This document shows positions 23,655-32,589 of a stretch of 49,894 bases of DNA, piece after piece. The notes under the pieces are model-generated. The model was not told the DNA's origin, searched no databases, and saw nothing but the letters and a program-made list of their open reading frames with translations. Origin of the DNA: Planctomycetota bacterium (GTDB lineage: Bacteria > Planctomycetota > Phycisphaerae > UBA1845); the NCBI GenBank assembly GCA_024276605.1, contig JAJRWX010000013.1:1-49894 (forward strand). Reading direction: 5' to 3'. Within the stretch, counting starts at the first letter, position 1. Every line of letters starts with the position of its first letter. The position numbers and the translations under genes were made by a program.

Positions 23655-23712
23655 CGTCGGGATTTAATTTTGCCCGCGACTCATTATTTGAATACTGATT
23701 CCGCTTGATAAA

Positions 23713-24897
23713 TTACGGGGATGGTGGTGCGGGTTCTTTTTGATCTTCCGGTGTTCGTTCTTCTACGGGTACCGATGGATCGAATGGTTCCTCAGCTTCG
23801 GGTAGCATACCCAGTGCCTCGGCTGATGCTAGCGCCACGTCAATATCAATCGCACTACCGTCACGAAATAATCGTACCTGCAACGTCTCACCAGCCGGGA
23901 TCATATAAATTTGTTTGGCCAAGTCGGCGTAATTGCGTAAATGAAAACCGTTGATGGCCTTGACCACATCGCCTGGGACAGCGCCGGCATCTCTCATGGG
24001 TGATGGATCAGCTATGGATTGAACCACCACGCCGACGCCAGGCACGCTACGCACCTGTATGCCAAGCCAGCCACGCTGAAATGATTTACCCGTCATGAGT
24101 TGTGGGGCGATGACGCTTATGCGTGACTGGGGCACAATAAAGCCTACGCCACAGTCATACATCTCGACCCCGGCTAATTCACCGGCGCGCTGAGCCATAG
24201 GCACGGCGATACCAATGACTCGACCGAATATGTCGCATACCGGACCACCATAATTAGCCGGCGATAGCTTGGCGTCCGTTTGGATGGCATTGCCTTGCAT
24301 GCGATTCAATGCGCTGACCACCCCGACGGTTACGGAAGGCTCGCGTCCGCCGAACCCCAACCCCAGCGCAATCGCCCACTCACCAACTTGAACATCTTGC
24401 GTATCACGCCAGGTGGGTAGCGATAAATCATGGGCATCCACCTTGAGCAATGCTAGCTTTCGCACATGATCGCGTGCTACGAGATCAGCAGCTAGACGCC
24501 TACCATCCGGCAGCGTCACCGAAATGAGTACGGGTCTTCTCGCAAAGTTGAAGCTACTGGTAAGAATATACCCATCCCGTGAATAAACGATGCCCGTAGC
24601 CGGGCCGTCTGCAATGACAAAACCCGACCCTAGTGTGTCACGAAACGGATTTTGCGAACGTTTTCGGCCTTCTTTATTGTCACTATCCAGGTTCAACTGT
24701 TCGCCCGGCTGCGTGCCGCCTACGGTATCGATGCGTACCAGATAGGATTTCATCGAAGCGGCAATTTCGCGAAAAACTTGCTGGGTAGCGATCATCAGTG
24801 CCGCATCGTCATTCACTTTTGCCGGTAACTGAGCCATGACGACAGGTGTTTGACAATAAATAAGTAACGGCAATATGAGTATGGACCGGGGTTTCAT
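23713..24897 (-). CDS. HtrA-like (S1C) pseudoprotease with PDZ domain, paralogue 1
   Basis: 394 residues with a signal peptide (ILILPLLIYCQTPVVMAQ). The trypsin-like body follows HtrA closely: GSGFVIADG, GYILTSSFNF, RKLALLKVDA, GEWAIALGLGFG, SVTVGVVSALNR, DAKLSPANYGGPVCDIFGRV. At the catalytic positions the His is Phe116, the Asp is Lys147 and the Ser is Tyr216, so no protease activity is expected. A PDZ domain follows (GWLGIQVRSVPGVGVVVQSI ... AGAVPGDVVKAINGF) and then a proline- and glutamate-rich tail. It overlaps the upstream paralogue by 4 bases (ATGA). A ligand-binding, adaptor or chaperone role is inferred. Confidence 0.9.
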   Translation of the reverse strand: MKPRSILILPLLIYCQTPVVMAQLPAKVNDDAALMIATQQVFREIAASMKSYLVRIDTVGGTQPGEQLNLDSDNKEGRKRSQNPFRDTLGSGFVIADGPATGIVYSRDGYILTSSFNFARRPVLISVTLPDGRRLAADLVARDHVRKLALLKVDAHDLSLPTWRDTQDVQVGEWAIALGLGFGGREPSVTVGVVSALNRMQGNAIQTDAKLSPANYGGPVCDIFGRVIGIAVPMAQRAGELAGVEMYDCGVGFIVPQSRISVIAPQLMTGKSFQRGWLGIQVRSVPGVGVVVQSIADPSPMRDAGAVPGDVVKAINGFHLRNYADLAKQIYMIPAGETLQVRLFRDGSAIDIDVALASAEALGMLPEAEEPFDPSVPVEERTPEDQKEPAPPSP

Positions 24898-25943
24898 GGC
24901 GCCTTCTTTGCCTCCGGTGCTTCAATATGAATCGTGACGATGGATCGCCCGCGCAGTACGATTAATTCGACCGTTTCCGCCGGGCCTCTTACATTCATAC
25001 GTTTATCGAATTGAGACACATCAGAAACCTCGTGATCGTTTACTGACAATATCAAGTCATCTTTACGAAGCCCGGCACGTTGGGCTGGGGAATTTCTGAC
25101 CACGCGATCGACAAAAGGTAGAATCGTACGATAACCGGTGCGACTGATACGTATGCCCGTGTCGAACGCCTCGACCTCGGTCGGGATTGTAGTTTTCGCC
25201 ATATCTGCATTGGATGCTTGCGTTGCCTGTTTGAAAAAGTCTGCCAAGACATCATAAGGAATCGCGTAGTTTAGATGCGTGTGCGTGCGGTTGGAGATCA
25301 CAAGACGGCCAATCATGCCCACCAACTCACCCTGTAAATTGACCATCGCACTACCGGGGCTACCGGGGTTACTCGTGATGGCGTCAATGACTAACACGTC
25401 GCCGGTGTAGGGAAAATCCTTGGTGCGCCGCCGTGCATCCAGCCGGGTTCTCACCGAAAAAACACCGTGGGCAAGCGACATTTGCTCCGAACCGTTGGCG
25501 ATCTTAAACGGGTTACCCGCCGCCAAGATCCAATCGCCGGGAAGCAGCGGTTCATGACACGCAGCTTGCGGCGCAGGGTCGCAGGTGAAATCGAAAAAAG
25601 GTAATGGGCCGATAGGTTTATCCTGCAACGGTTGATGTACATCTTCCGGCCATTTCAATTTCAGCAAGGCCAACTGTCGGTCTGCATCACGTTTGATAAG
25701 ATCGGCTTCGTAGCGCGATCCATTGGCCGTGACTGCACGAATGCGATTCCCGGATACTAGGAGTGACAGCACTGTGACAATATAACCATCTTCCGATGCG
25801 ATCATTCCCGTGCCGTACCCGACCTGTTGACCTGCGCCCATGCCGTAAAGCTTCACGACACGCTGCTGGGCTATATGAAAGGCATAATCGAATCCGCCGG
25901 CTGAGGCTTGGGGCGTGATGATGCTTAATAATATGCCGCACAT
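24894..25943 (-). CDS. HtrA-like (S1C) pseudoprotease with PDZ domain, paralogue 2
   Basis: 349 residues from the ATG at 25943 (MCGILLSIITPQASA), which gives a short signal peptide. The open frame continues upstream to 26366, but only by reading through a palindromic repeat, so that extension is not believed. The protease body is recognisable (GYGTGMIASEDGYIV, RQLALLKLKWP, GDWILAAGNPFKI, NPGSPGSAMVNLQGELVGMI). The catalytic His is Ser60, the Asp is Gln90 and the Ser is Pro196. A PDZ domain follows (FVDRVVRNSPAQRAGLRKDD). The AGGA directly before the start is too close to be a good ribosome site; the repeat insertion may have altered the true 5' end. Confidence 0.85.
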   Translation of the reverse strand: MCGILLSIITPQASAGGFDYAFHIAQQRVVKLYGMGAGQQVGYGTGMIASEDGYIVTVLSLLVSGNRIRAVTANGSRYEADLIKRDADRQLALLKLKWPEDVHQPLQDKPIGPLPFFDFTCDPAPQAACHEPLLPGDWILAAGNPFKIANGSEQMSLAHGVFSVRTRLDARRRTKDFPYTGDVLVIDAITSNPGSPGSAMVNLQGELVGMIGRLVISNRTHTHLNYAIPYDVLADFFKQATQASNADMAKTTIPTEVEAFDTGIRISRTGYRTILPFVDRVVRNSPAQRAGLRKDDLILSVNDHEVSDVSQFDKRMNVRGPAETVELIVLRGRSIVTIHIEAPEAKKAP

Positions 25944-26034
25944 TCCTAGAATACACGGGATGACGTTGTATTGTCCATATCCATGTGTGTCATGGACTAG
26001 CTGGGGTGCAGGATCGATTAGGCGGGCCTGCGTG

Positions 26035-26201
26035 GGGTGGCATGGACAAGCGTCGCGTTGAAGGGATCGCGGATGAAAAGAGGCGTATGGAGCGACGCTT
26101 GCCCGTGCCTTTTCTCGGTTGCGCCTGCACGGGCAAACACCACGAGCAGCATCCATTGGACATTCGATAGCCCGATTCCGCGGCGTTTGTCCATGCCACC
26201 C
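26035..26201. repeat. palindromic repeat element related to copies 1 and 2, different core
   Basis: Perfect 15-base ends GGGTGGCATGGACAA and TTGTCCATGCCACCC enclose two inner hairpins: AAGCGTCGC with GCGACGCTT, and TTGCCCGTGC with GCACGGGCAA. The ends share GGGTGGCATGG with copies 1 and 2, but the core and the outer CACAGCT arms differ. It lies just upstream of the likely start of paralogue 2. Confidence 0.75.
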
Positions 26202-26262
26202 AAGCGTCAATTTTGTCTTGCACCTGACTGGCTGGGAAACCGCATACGCTTTCGTGAAACCG

Positions 26263-26320
26263 CGCGTGCTCCCGACTCGTCGGGATTTCATTTCGCCCTC
26301 GGCTCGTAATACTTGAGCGG
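26263..26320. repeat. short repeat, uninterrupted version of the target of copy 2
   Basis: CCGCGC..GCTCCCGACT then CGTCGGGATTT.ATTT.GCCC reads continuously here. The same two halves flank the 174-base element at 23463-23690. CCCGAC-tc-GTCGGG is itself a hairpin. Both copies lie at a similar distance (53 to 70 bases) beyond the stop codons of HtrA-like genes. Confidence 0.65.
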
Positions 26321-26347
26321 AATGATTTGTGTTATATGCGTTCATCG

Positions 26348-28141
26348 TCACGGTAGTACTTCCCAATCACTCAGTGCATCCTCATAGCGATAACCTTGGC
26401 CACGAACGTAAATAGTTTGTGGTAAAAGCACACCCGCCACCGGTTGATAATTCGAAAAATGAATCGTTCCCAGAGTACCGGCTTGCTGATGCCAAATCAC
26501 TGCCCGGCTAAGTTTGTGAGTTTGTGTATCAAACGCCAGTCGAACGACTGCACCTTGGCCTATGGGTGAAATAAGTTCTTCAACCTCCCGTGACATAATC
26601 TCCACGTTGGCCATCTCATCGGTAAAAAAAAGATCGACCGGCGAACCATCATCACCAAGACGATAGTCCACATTCGCACCGTCATGATCGAATACGATCA
26701 TATTCAACGGGTCCACGGGTTGAAATAATCGTTGATATACAAGGTGCAGCACGGTAAGCACGCGACGCTCGAAGGATCGTATATCCGGGCCTCGTCGATC
26801 GGCGTGACCGAGAAGCGTCACCTGTTGAGTATTTATTTCCAACAATCTGGCAGGCTGAGCTTCTTCGTCATATTCCTGCCATAAGAGTGATCCATCCTCA
26901 GTAGCCCACGCCGTGTAAGATTCAAGCGTCTTCCGAGTTGAAGTCATGGTATCGTCATACGTTCGACAGGCGTGCCATTGGTATCGTACAGATTCAGATG
27001 TATCAGTTTTAATACCGACTGCGTTTCTAAAAGCACCTATGACACGATCAACTTGTTGACCATTGGCTATCCCATCCGGCGCATACGCACGCGTCAACTT
27101 GGGTGCCACCGGACGCAAAGGTACGACCGTTCGTCCGGGTCTGCCCGCTCGTTCGAAATCAACAAGAAGGTTCCAAAAGCCCGGATAGGTACCGAGTAAA
27201 CTGACAAAATGGTTTGACGATTCGATGAGCACGGCATCTATCGCTATGATGCGATCACGGCGCCTCAGACCGGCTTGATACGCAGGTCCGGAACTACGGA
27301 TTCGATCGATGAGCACATCATGACGATCATCATCTTCTACGGTAGCTTCAAAAGAACCATGTGTCGCCAGACCACCGGCACGCAGCAGGGGCATGAATCG
27401 TTTGATTTGATTGGTGGTAATCGCATAGCCGAATCCCACGTTAAATCGACCACGCGTGTTGATGGAAATACGGCCATTAATCCCAATAACCCGCCCGTCT
27501 TCGTTAAACAGAGGTCCACCCGAATTCCCAGGATTGATCGGGGCATCGACTTGAATACAGTCGGAGTAAGTCAGGTTGCCCTTAACCCCCCATTGATACC
27601 GATGAATGCCCGTCACCAATCCCAGCGTCAGCGTTGGTTTTTCATCCTCGGTGAGACTGAACGGGTTACCCAAGGCCAGCGCTGTGTCGCCTACGCGGAC
27701 TAGATCCGAATTGCCAAGCGTAGAAAAGGGAAAATCCTTGCGTCCCAATAGCCTGAACATAGCCACGTCACCAATGGGATCAATACCCAACACGTGCAGA
27801 TCGTAACGGCGACCGTCGCTAAGCCCACCATACCCGCGACGCGAGGTTAACATGCCGGCTACAACATGGTAATTGGTCAAGCCATAACCTTGTTGATCGA
27901 TAAGAACACCTGAACCGCCTGCTCGTTGCTCATCGTTATAAATAGCTACGACGCTTGGCGTGACTCGATCAACCATTTGGATTCTTTGCCGCTGAGATTT
28001 CAGCACGACGTCCGGCACATGGACCGGTTGGGCTGTTTGTGTACTGGATGAATCCGCTAACAGGACGGTTACCGGGCCGAGAAAAACCCCTACCAGCGTT
28101 ACATATATGGGAAACATAAATATGGAGGGACGACCAATCAT
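26348..28141 (-). CDS. HtrA-like serine protease (intact triad) with PDZ and C-terminal beta-rich domain
   Basis: 597 residues with an N-terminal signal/anchor (FPIYVTLVGVFLGPVTVLLA). The triad is complete: His92 in GLTNYHVV, Asp125 in DPIGDVAMFRL, Ser207 in NPGNSGGPLF. A PDZ-like domain follows at about 255-345 (RIRSSGPAYQAGLRRRDRII). Residues about 355-597 form an extra domain not recognised, mostly beta-strand by eye (SYTAWATEDGSLLWQEYDEE, GAVVRLAFDTQTHKLSRAVI), resembling outer-membrane lipoprotein-carrier-like folds only in general character. It precedes two inactive paralogues. It is likely the only catalytic member and acts outside the cytoplasmic membrane. Confidence 0.92.
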   Translation of the reverse strand: MIGRPSIFMFPIYVTLVGVFLGPVTVLLADSSSTQTAQPVHVPDVVLKSQRQRIQMVDRVTPSVVAIYNDEQRAGGSGVLIDQQGYGLTNYHVVAGMLTSRRGYGGLSDGRRYDLHVLGIDPIGDVAMFRLLGRKDFPFSTLGNSDLVRVGDTALALGNPFSLTEDEKPTLTLGLVTGIHRYQWGVKGNLTYSDCIQVDAPINPGNSGGPLFNEDGRVIGINGRISINTRGRFNVGFGYAITTNQIKRFMPLLRAGGLATHGSFEATVEDDDRHDVLIDRIRSSGPAYQAGLRRRDRIIAIDAVLIESSNHFVSLLGTYPGFWNLLVDFERAGRPGRTVVPLRPVAPKLTRAYAPDGIANGQQVDRVIGAFRNAVGIKTDTSESVRYQWHACRTYDDTMTSTRKTLESYTAWATEDGSLLWQEYDEEAQPARLLEINTQQVTLLGHADRRGPDIRSFERRVLTVLHLVYQRLFQPVDPLNMIVFDHDGANVDYRLGDDGSPVDLFFTDEMANVEIMSREVEELISPIGQGAVVRLAFDTQTHKLSRAVIWHQQAGTLGTIHFSNYQPVAGVLLPQTIYVRGQGYRYEDALSDWEVLP

Positions 28142-28158
28142 AAATCTACTGTCGCCAT

Positions 28159-29418
28159 CTATTGGGTATTGATTCCAGACTCTAATCGATCAGGTTTTTT
28201 GATGAGCCGCGCTCCCGCCCAATCAGCATGGTCGGCTAAATCCAATTCATCACCGTAATCGACAAGAAGGGTCAATATGGCAACATTGGATATATCTACA
28301 TTGACCAGCTTGGGTTGATCGGTTCCGCGCATCAGCCCACTATCAAAAAGTACCATCTCGTCGCCAAGCACTTGAAATACAACGATACCACGAGGCGTTA
28401 CGCTATCATCAAGGCCAATCGTGGAGACGAATCGGTCGTAAGATCGATTCACATCAAAGCTTATGCGCGAACGACTGTGAACCCCTAACCCTTTTTCGAA
28501 GTCGGCGCCGCCAAGTCGTAATGGCCCCATCGCCACGTTGCGATCACGCCGAATAGGCCAGGGGCGGTGAATACGCCCTTCGTTTTTTTCGTCTAAAGGA
28601 GCCAGATCACTGAGATAAGTGATGCGGCGACTGGAAAATTTGATTAAACGCACGCGGTCAATCGGTACTGATAGTTGCCCGGCTACGTGGGTATCCAGCC
28701 ATAATTGATGTTCGTCTGCTCGCATAATGTGGCCAAACACATACGAACCATCAACAAGATGAACGCGCACCCCTGTGCTCTTGTCGCGTTGGTTTGATCC
28801 TGCAAACACAATGCCGAACATTTTTTCATTCTTAAATGCCCGCTGACGATCGCCAAACACAAACTGACCATCCATCTTACGCAACGAAGCCAATCGCCCC
28901 CTCATCACGCGCGGCTTGTCTTTGCTTCGGGTAATGAGCACATCATGTCCAGGTAGCGGCTTGTCCAAGGCATCGGAAAAAAGTTTGGCTGCTTCAGTGA
29001 ATTTATCAGATGCGGCGAATTGTACCCCGGCCAGTGAATCAAAAGATAGCTTAATCGACTCTCCCCATAGCGATCGAACGACGATGGCATCTTCCGCGCT
29101 ATCCACTAACTCGGCATAGATGCGACCACCATCAGCCAAGTAAACAGTCACGTTTCCAATCGGTTGACCGGGCGTTGTCACCATCGTCATGGACAGCACA
29201 TCTTCAACATCGAGCATTTGTCGGCCAACATCCGTAGCCAGTTGGACCTGGCTATGGGTTAACGCCATGAGACGTCCGACGACGATATGACCATCAATGT
29301 GCGTCACGGTTGTCGCCATAGACTCCGCGCGAACCTGGGTAACTGCGACCAGCGCAGCGCATATCGTAAACCCAGCTATGCTCCAAGGGGAATTAAGGTT
29401 TCTTGGCCAATTCTTCAT
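28159..29418 (-). CDS. exported NPCBM-domain protein
   Basis: 419 residues with a signal peptide (WSIAGFTICAALVAVTQVRA). The first ~260 residues contain repeated beta motifs of the type IDGHIVVGRLMALTHSQVQL, YLADGGRIYAELVDSAEDAI and HLVDGSYVFGHIMRADEHQL, which look like repeats of one small fold. The C-terminus (about 265-405: VAMGPLRLGGADFEKGLGVH, SYDRFVSTIGLDDSVTPRGI) is an NPCBM carbohydrate-binding domain, common in planctomycete exported proteins. Its start overlaps the end of the upstream gene by 26 bases. A cell-surface ligand-binding role within the envelope cluster is inferred. Confidence 0.88.
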   Translation of the reverse strand: MKNWPRNLNSPWSIAGFTICAALVAVTQVRAESMATTVTHIDGHIVVGRLMALTHSQVQLATDVGRQMLDVEDVLSMTMVTTPGQPIGNVTVYLADGGRIYAELVDSAEDAIVVRSLWGESIKLSFDSLAGVQFAASDKFTEAAKLFSDALDKPLPGHDVLITRSKDKPRVMRGRLASLRKMDGQFVFGDRQRAFKNEKMFGIVFAGSNQRDKSTGVRVHLVDGSYVFGHIMRADEHQLWLDTHVAGQLSVPIDRVRLIKFSSRRITYLSDLAPLDEKNEGRIHRPWPIRRDRNVAMGPLRLGGADFEKGLGVHSRSRISFDVNRSYDRFVSTIGLDDSVTPRGIVVFQVLGDEMVLFDSGLMRGTDQPKLVNVDISNVAILTLLVDYGDELDLADHADWAGARLIKKPDRLESGINTQ

Positions 29419-30490
29419 AGTATTGTTCCACTAGCTGGCGATAGCGACTTGGGAAACTATCGCGCAGCGCTTGAAGAATCTGTTCACGCTGTGCCGGCGG
29501 CATCGAACCCCATCGATCCGCAGGATTTGCTCGGCGCTGCGCGCCAAGCTCACCTTCCTGCGCGTCTCCCCCCGGTAGTCGCCCACGTTCCATCGGCTTT
29601 TGCTGGGACTGCTGACTTCCGGAACCATCTTTTTGCTGCTGTTGTTGTTTCTGTTGCTCAGATTGACTACCGCCGCTACTGCTACTGCTACTACTTTGTT
29701 CATCTTGCTCAGCTTCTTCAATCATTTTATCAAGCAGCTCGATAATGCGTGTCTGTCGTTGCTGTACAGGTTCATCGGCCTCACCAAACACGAGACGGCG
29801 ACGTGAGTAACCCATCAAATCCACCACGTCACCCATACTTTCGGGTCTTCGACCGGCTAACTCAGCCAGTATTTGCTGCGCTGAGATGACCAGACGTTGC
29901 GAAGCGCCGGTATATGATTTCAAGAACTCATCCAAAGCTTTGTAAGCCTTTTCATATTGCATATCGGATAGTAGGCAGATGCCCCGAAGAAACGCCACTT
30001 CACCCTTAAGATAAGTATAAGTAGACAAATCCCAAACAGTACTATCGTATACTTGCTCAATGAGTTCCCCGGCTTCGCGCATGCGCTCCAGCGCTACCAG
30101 AGATTTAATTTCATATACCACCGCGTTTGTAGCGATAAACGGATTCTCAGATGATTGTAATTTTCGCAACAAACGCGCAGCCTGTGTGTAGTCATCCGCA
30201 TCGTATGCGTCCATCCCCTCACGAAAAGCAGGCACCAACACAGTAAGTCCTTGGATGAGAAATTCTTCGTTATCACAATCGTCGCACGCTTGCCAGGTTG
30301 TTTGTATTAATTCCCGTACATCGACTGGTAACGAACTATCTGCCGAGATGGATTCAACAAATCGATCGGCTGGGTTTGCCCGGACCGTTGCCCCAAAACT
30401 TAGTATCGGGATGCCTATCGCGCAACAGGCCGTCCATAAAAAACGCCGGCAACCAGCGGGACATGGATCTTGCGATGTTGGTACGATCAT
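29393..30490 (-). CDS. exported helical-repeat (TPR-like) protein with Ser/Gln-rich linker
   Basis: 365 residues. A hydrophobic N-terminal segment (FLWTACCAIGIPILSFGATV) suggests export. Residues about 70-215 are TPR-like helices (AFREGMDAYDADDYTQAARL, YEIKSLVALERMREAGELIE, YLKGEVAFLRGICLLSDMQY). A low-complexity linker (QSSSSSSSGG, SEQQKQQQQQKDG) follows, then a C-terminal motif PPAQREQILQALRDSFPSRY that recurs in planctomycete proteins beside Bat-type clusters. Its ATG overlaps the stop of the coiled-coil gene by 4 bases (ATGA). A scaffold for the neighbouring envelope proteins is the likely role. Confidence 0.85.
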   Translation of the reverse strand: MIVPTSQDPCPAGCRRFLWTACCAIGIPILSFGATVRANPADRFVESISADSSLPVDVRELIQTTWQACDDCDNEEFLIQGLTVLVPAFREGMDAYDADDYTQAARLLRKLQSSENPFIATNAVVYEIKSLVALERMREAGELIEQVYDSTVWDLSTYTYLKGEVAFLRGICLLSDMQYEKAYKALDEFLKSYTGASQRLVISAQQILAELAGRRPESMGDVVDLMGYSRRRLVFGEADEPVQQRQTRIIELLDKMIEEAEQDEQSSSSSSSGGSQSEQQKQQQQQKDGSGSQQSQQKPMERGRLPGGDAQEGELGAQRRANPADRWGSMPPAQREQILQALRDSFPSRYRQLVEQYYEELAKKP

Positions 30491-32514
30491 GGCGTGTCCA
30501 CCCTTTCACGCATTTTCCTGGCTACGCCCTCGGTTTCCGACTGCCTTGATGAGGTGGCTTTGAGTTGTAATAGAAGCGATTCCGGTGATTCATCTCCCGC
30601 TTGCTGCGCTTGGTGGATGGCGGAAGTTCTCGTATTGACGCGCCACTGCATCGATTTCAACAGCTTGAGTTCACCGGAGAGCGGGAGTAGTGAATCGTCC
30701 TTCTTCCCTTGGTTTCCCTGTTGCCCGCCTTGCGCTTCGTTTTCCTGCTGCATCTTTTTGACGGATTCGAGTAACTGTTGCAAGGCGTCTACGATCTCCT
30801 GCTCAATTTGTTGCGTCAACATGCCGGTGCGTAATAAACTAAGACGCTGCGATACGGTCTGCATATCTTTCGTGATTTGTTCTACCACATAGGGGAATAC
30901 GATCGTCGTACCATCTTCGTCCAAAATATGCGCACAACTAGCCGCTTGCTCAGCCAAGGCGCCCTGTTTGGCAGAGAGTTCGGCAATTTGCAATTTTTCC
31001 GGCCTTTTGAACGCATCACGTCCAATGTGATCCAACACGAGCGTCTGGGCATTGATCGCCTTCTGTTTGGAAAGCAATACGCGAAATCTCGCCTCTAAAT
31101 GGCGCAAGGTTTCGGCTCGGTCTTCCTGGCGCAACTGACTCAACGCTTCTTCCAACTCCAACTCCGCTTGCTCCAACTCCTCAATGGCACGGTCTTGTTG
31201 CGGTAAGGCTTCTTCGGTCTTCTTCTGCTTCAACGATTCCGCAGCATCTTTCATTTCTTGTTCGGCGTTTTCGACATTTTCTTGACCGGGCTGCTGCTGA
31301 TCGGAAGATGCGTCCTGCTGGTCGGATGGCTGTTGTTGATCTTGTTGGTCCGATTGATCCTGCTGACTTTGTTGACCCTGCTGCCCTTGCTGACCCTGTT
31401 GCCCTTGTTGGCTTTGCTGCCCCTGCTGACTTTGTTGGCCGCTCTTTTGGCTTTTTTGCGAATTGTTTTGTTGAGACTCACTTCCAGGCTGTTGCCCACT
31501 TTTCATCTGCTCAGCCAGTTTTTTCGTCTCTTGGGATAGTTCCTGTTGACGCTCGGCGGCGTCTTCGGACTTCTTGGCTTGCTCTAGTTTTTTCTTGGCG
31601 TTTTCCAACTGCTCTTTGGCGCGATCCAGCGCTTGCTGGGCTTGCTGCTGTTGAGACTGTGCGGACTTAGCATCGCCACTTTGCATGCTCTGCTTGGCAC
31701 CTGACATTTTCTTGGCGGCTTGTGATAAGGATTTCGAAGCTTGGTCGGCACTTTTTTGGGATGATTTATCGCCATCGTCTGATGAAGGATCATCCGGAAT
31801 TTGTTCTGCCAGCTTTTTTACCTGCTCACTAAGCGCCTCGGCTTGCTTAGCCAGGGACTCTTGCTGCTGGGAGGATGAATCAGAGTTGGCATCATCGGCA
31901 TTGGCCTTGGCCGCCGTAGCTTTCGATAATTTATCTTGTTGTTTCCGGATGTTTTCCAGTTGCTGTAGTGCCTGATCAATTTGCTTCCCGATCTCGCCCT
32001 CTGCGCCTTGTTGATCCACTTCATCACGTAGTTGTCGCTGCTCCTGCAATAAGCGTTGCACACGCTCTTGATACGCTTTAAGTCGATCGATTTCGCTGCG
32101 ACGTTCATCGTTTTCACTATCGCGCTGCATGAGTATGTTCAGTAGCGCATCCGCATCCTCCACCCATTTGGTTTGGGCATCCAAAGCCGTACCCGAAGAC
32201 CCTACCTCATCGAGTAGCTGAATGATTTCTTCAAGACGATCTTTCAAGCCGAGTTCACCGGAACGTTCGAGGACTTTGGCCAGGCGCTGCGCATTATCCG
32301 GTTCCGTTTCGGATAGTTCTTCTCGTAGTCGAAATATACGATCCTGAAATCGCACGTAGCGATCGTGAATCATGCGCTGTTTCCGCGCCAGAGGTGTTTC
32401 CTCGATGATGTCAGCCGATCCACCCGATCTCGGCAGTGACTGCGCAACGACCACCGACGACCCCCAAGCGAGCAGTATGAGCACAAACGGTTTTGTCAGA
32501 TACTTTGGATTCAT
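30487..32514 (-). CDS. exported Gln-rich coiled-coil protein
   Basis: 675 residues with a signal peptide (FVLILLAWGSSVVVAQ). Almost the whole protein is predicted coiled coil, with heptads rich in Gln, Glu, Lys and Ala (AYQERVQRLLQEQRQLRDEV, IDQALQQLENIRKQQDKLSK, LDRAKEQLENAKKKLEQAKK). Around residues 345-400 lies a near-repetitive QQGQQSQQGQQ tract. The C-terminal 200 residues (EALSQLRQEDRAETLRHLEA, LQQLLESVKKMQQENE) are also helical. Proteins of this type are typical of planctomycete MoxR/BatA clusters, downstream of a DUF4175-like membrane protein. The role is probably structural and periplasmic. Confidence 0.85.
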   Translation of the reverse strand: MNPKYLTKPFVLILLAWGSSVVVAQSLPRSGGSADIIEETPLARKQRMIHDRYVRFQDRIFRLREELSETEPDNAQRLAKVLERSGELGLKDRLEEIIQLLDEVGSSGTALDAQTKWVEDADALLNILMQRDSENDERRSEIDRLKAYQERVQRLLQEQRQLRDEVDQQGAEGEIGKQIDQALQQLENIRKQQDKLSKATAAKANADDANSDSSSQQQESLAKQAEALSEQVKKLAEQIPDDPSSDDGDKSSQKSADQASKSLSQAAKKMSGAKQSMQSGDAKSAQSQQQQAQQALDRAKEQLENAKKKLEQAKKSEDAAERQQELSQETKKLAEQMKSGQQPGSESQQNNSQKSQKSGQQSQQGQQSQQGQQGQQGQQGQQSQQDQSDQQDQQQPSDQQDASSDQQQPGQENVENAEQEMKDAAESLKQKKTEEALPQQDRAIEELEQAELELEEALSQLRQEDRAETLRHLEARFRVLLSKQKAINAQTLVLDHIGRDAFKRPEKLQIAELSAKQGALAEQAASCAHILDEDGTTIVFPYVVEQITKDMQTVSQRLSLLRTGMLTQQIEQEIVDALQQLLESVKKMQQENEAQGGQQGNQGKKDDSLLPLSGELKLLKSMQWRVNTRTSAIHQAQQAGDESPESLLLQLKATSSRQSETEGVARKMRERVDTP
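31340..31460 (-). repeat. imperfect tandem repeat encoding QQGQQ/SQQ
   Basis: Within the coiled-coil gene, units of about 9 to 15 bases built from CAG/CAA and GGN codons repeat about a dozen times (reading as CTG, TTG and CCN on the plus strand). The tract could vary in length by slippage. Confidence 0.7.
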
Positions 32515-32589
32515 GTTTACTATCTTAGCCCGATAGATTCAGCCGTTAACCATCGTCATATCATAGTACACGCCACATCAATTGGCTGC

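Noticed and set aside
25985-26316. Several open frames of 60 to 90 codons on both strands
   Set aside because: They lie in and around the palindromic repeat at 26035-26201, which reads open on both strands because of its symmetry; none has a ribosome site.
31258-31539. Leucine-rich 93-codon plus-strand frame resembling a membrane protein
   Set aside because: It is the antisense of CAG/CAA-rich codons of the coiled-coil gene; the leucines are complements of glutamine codons.
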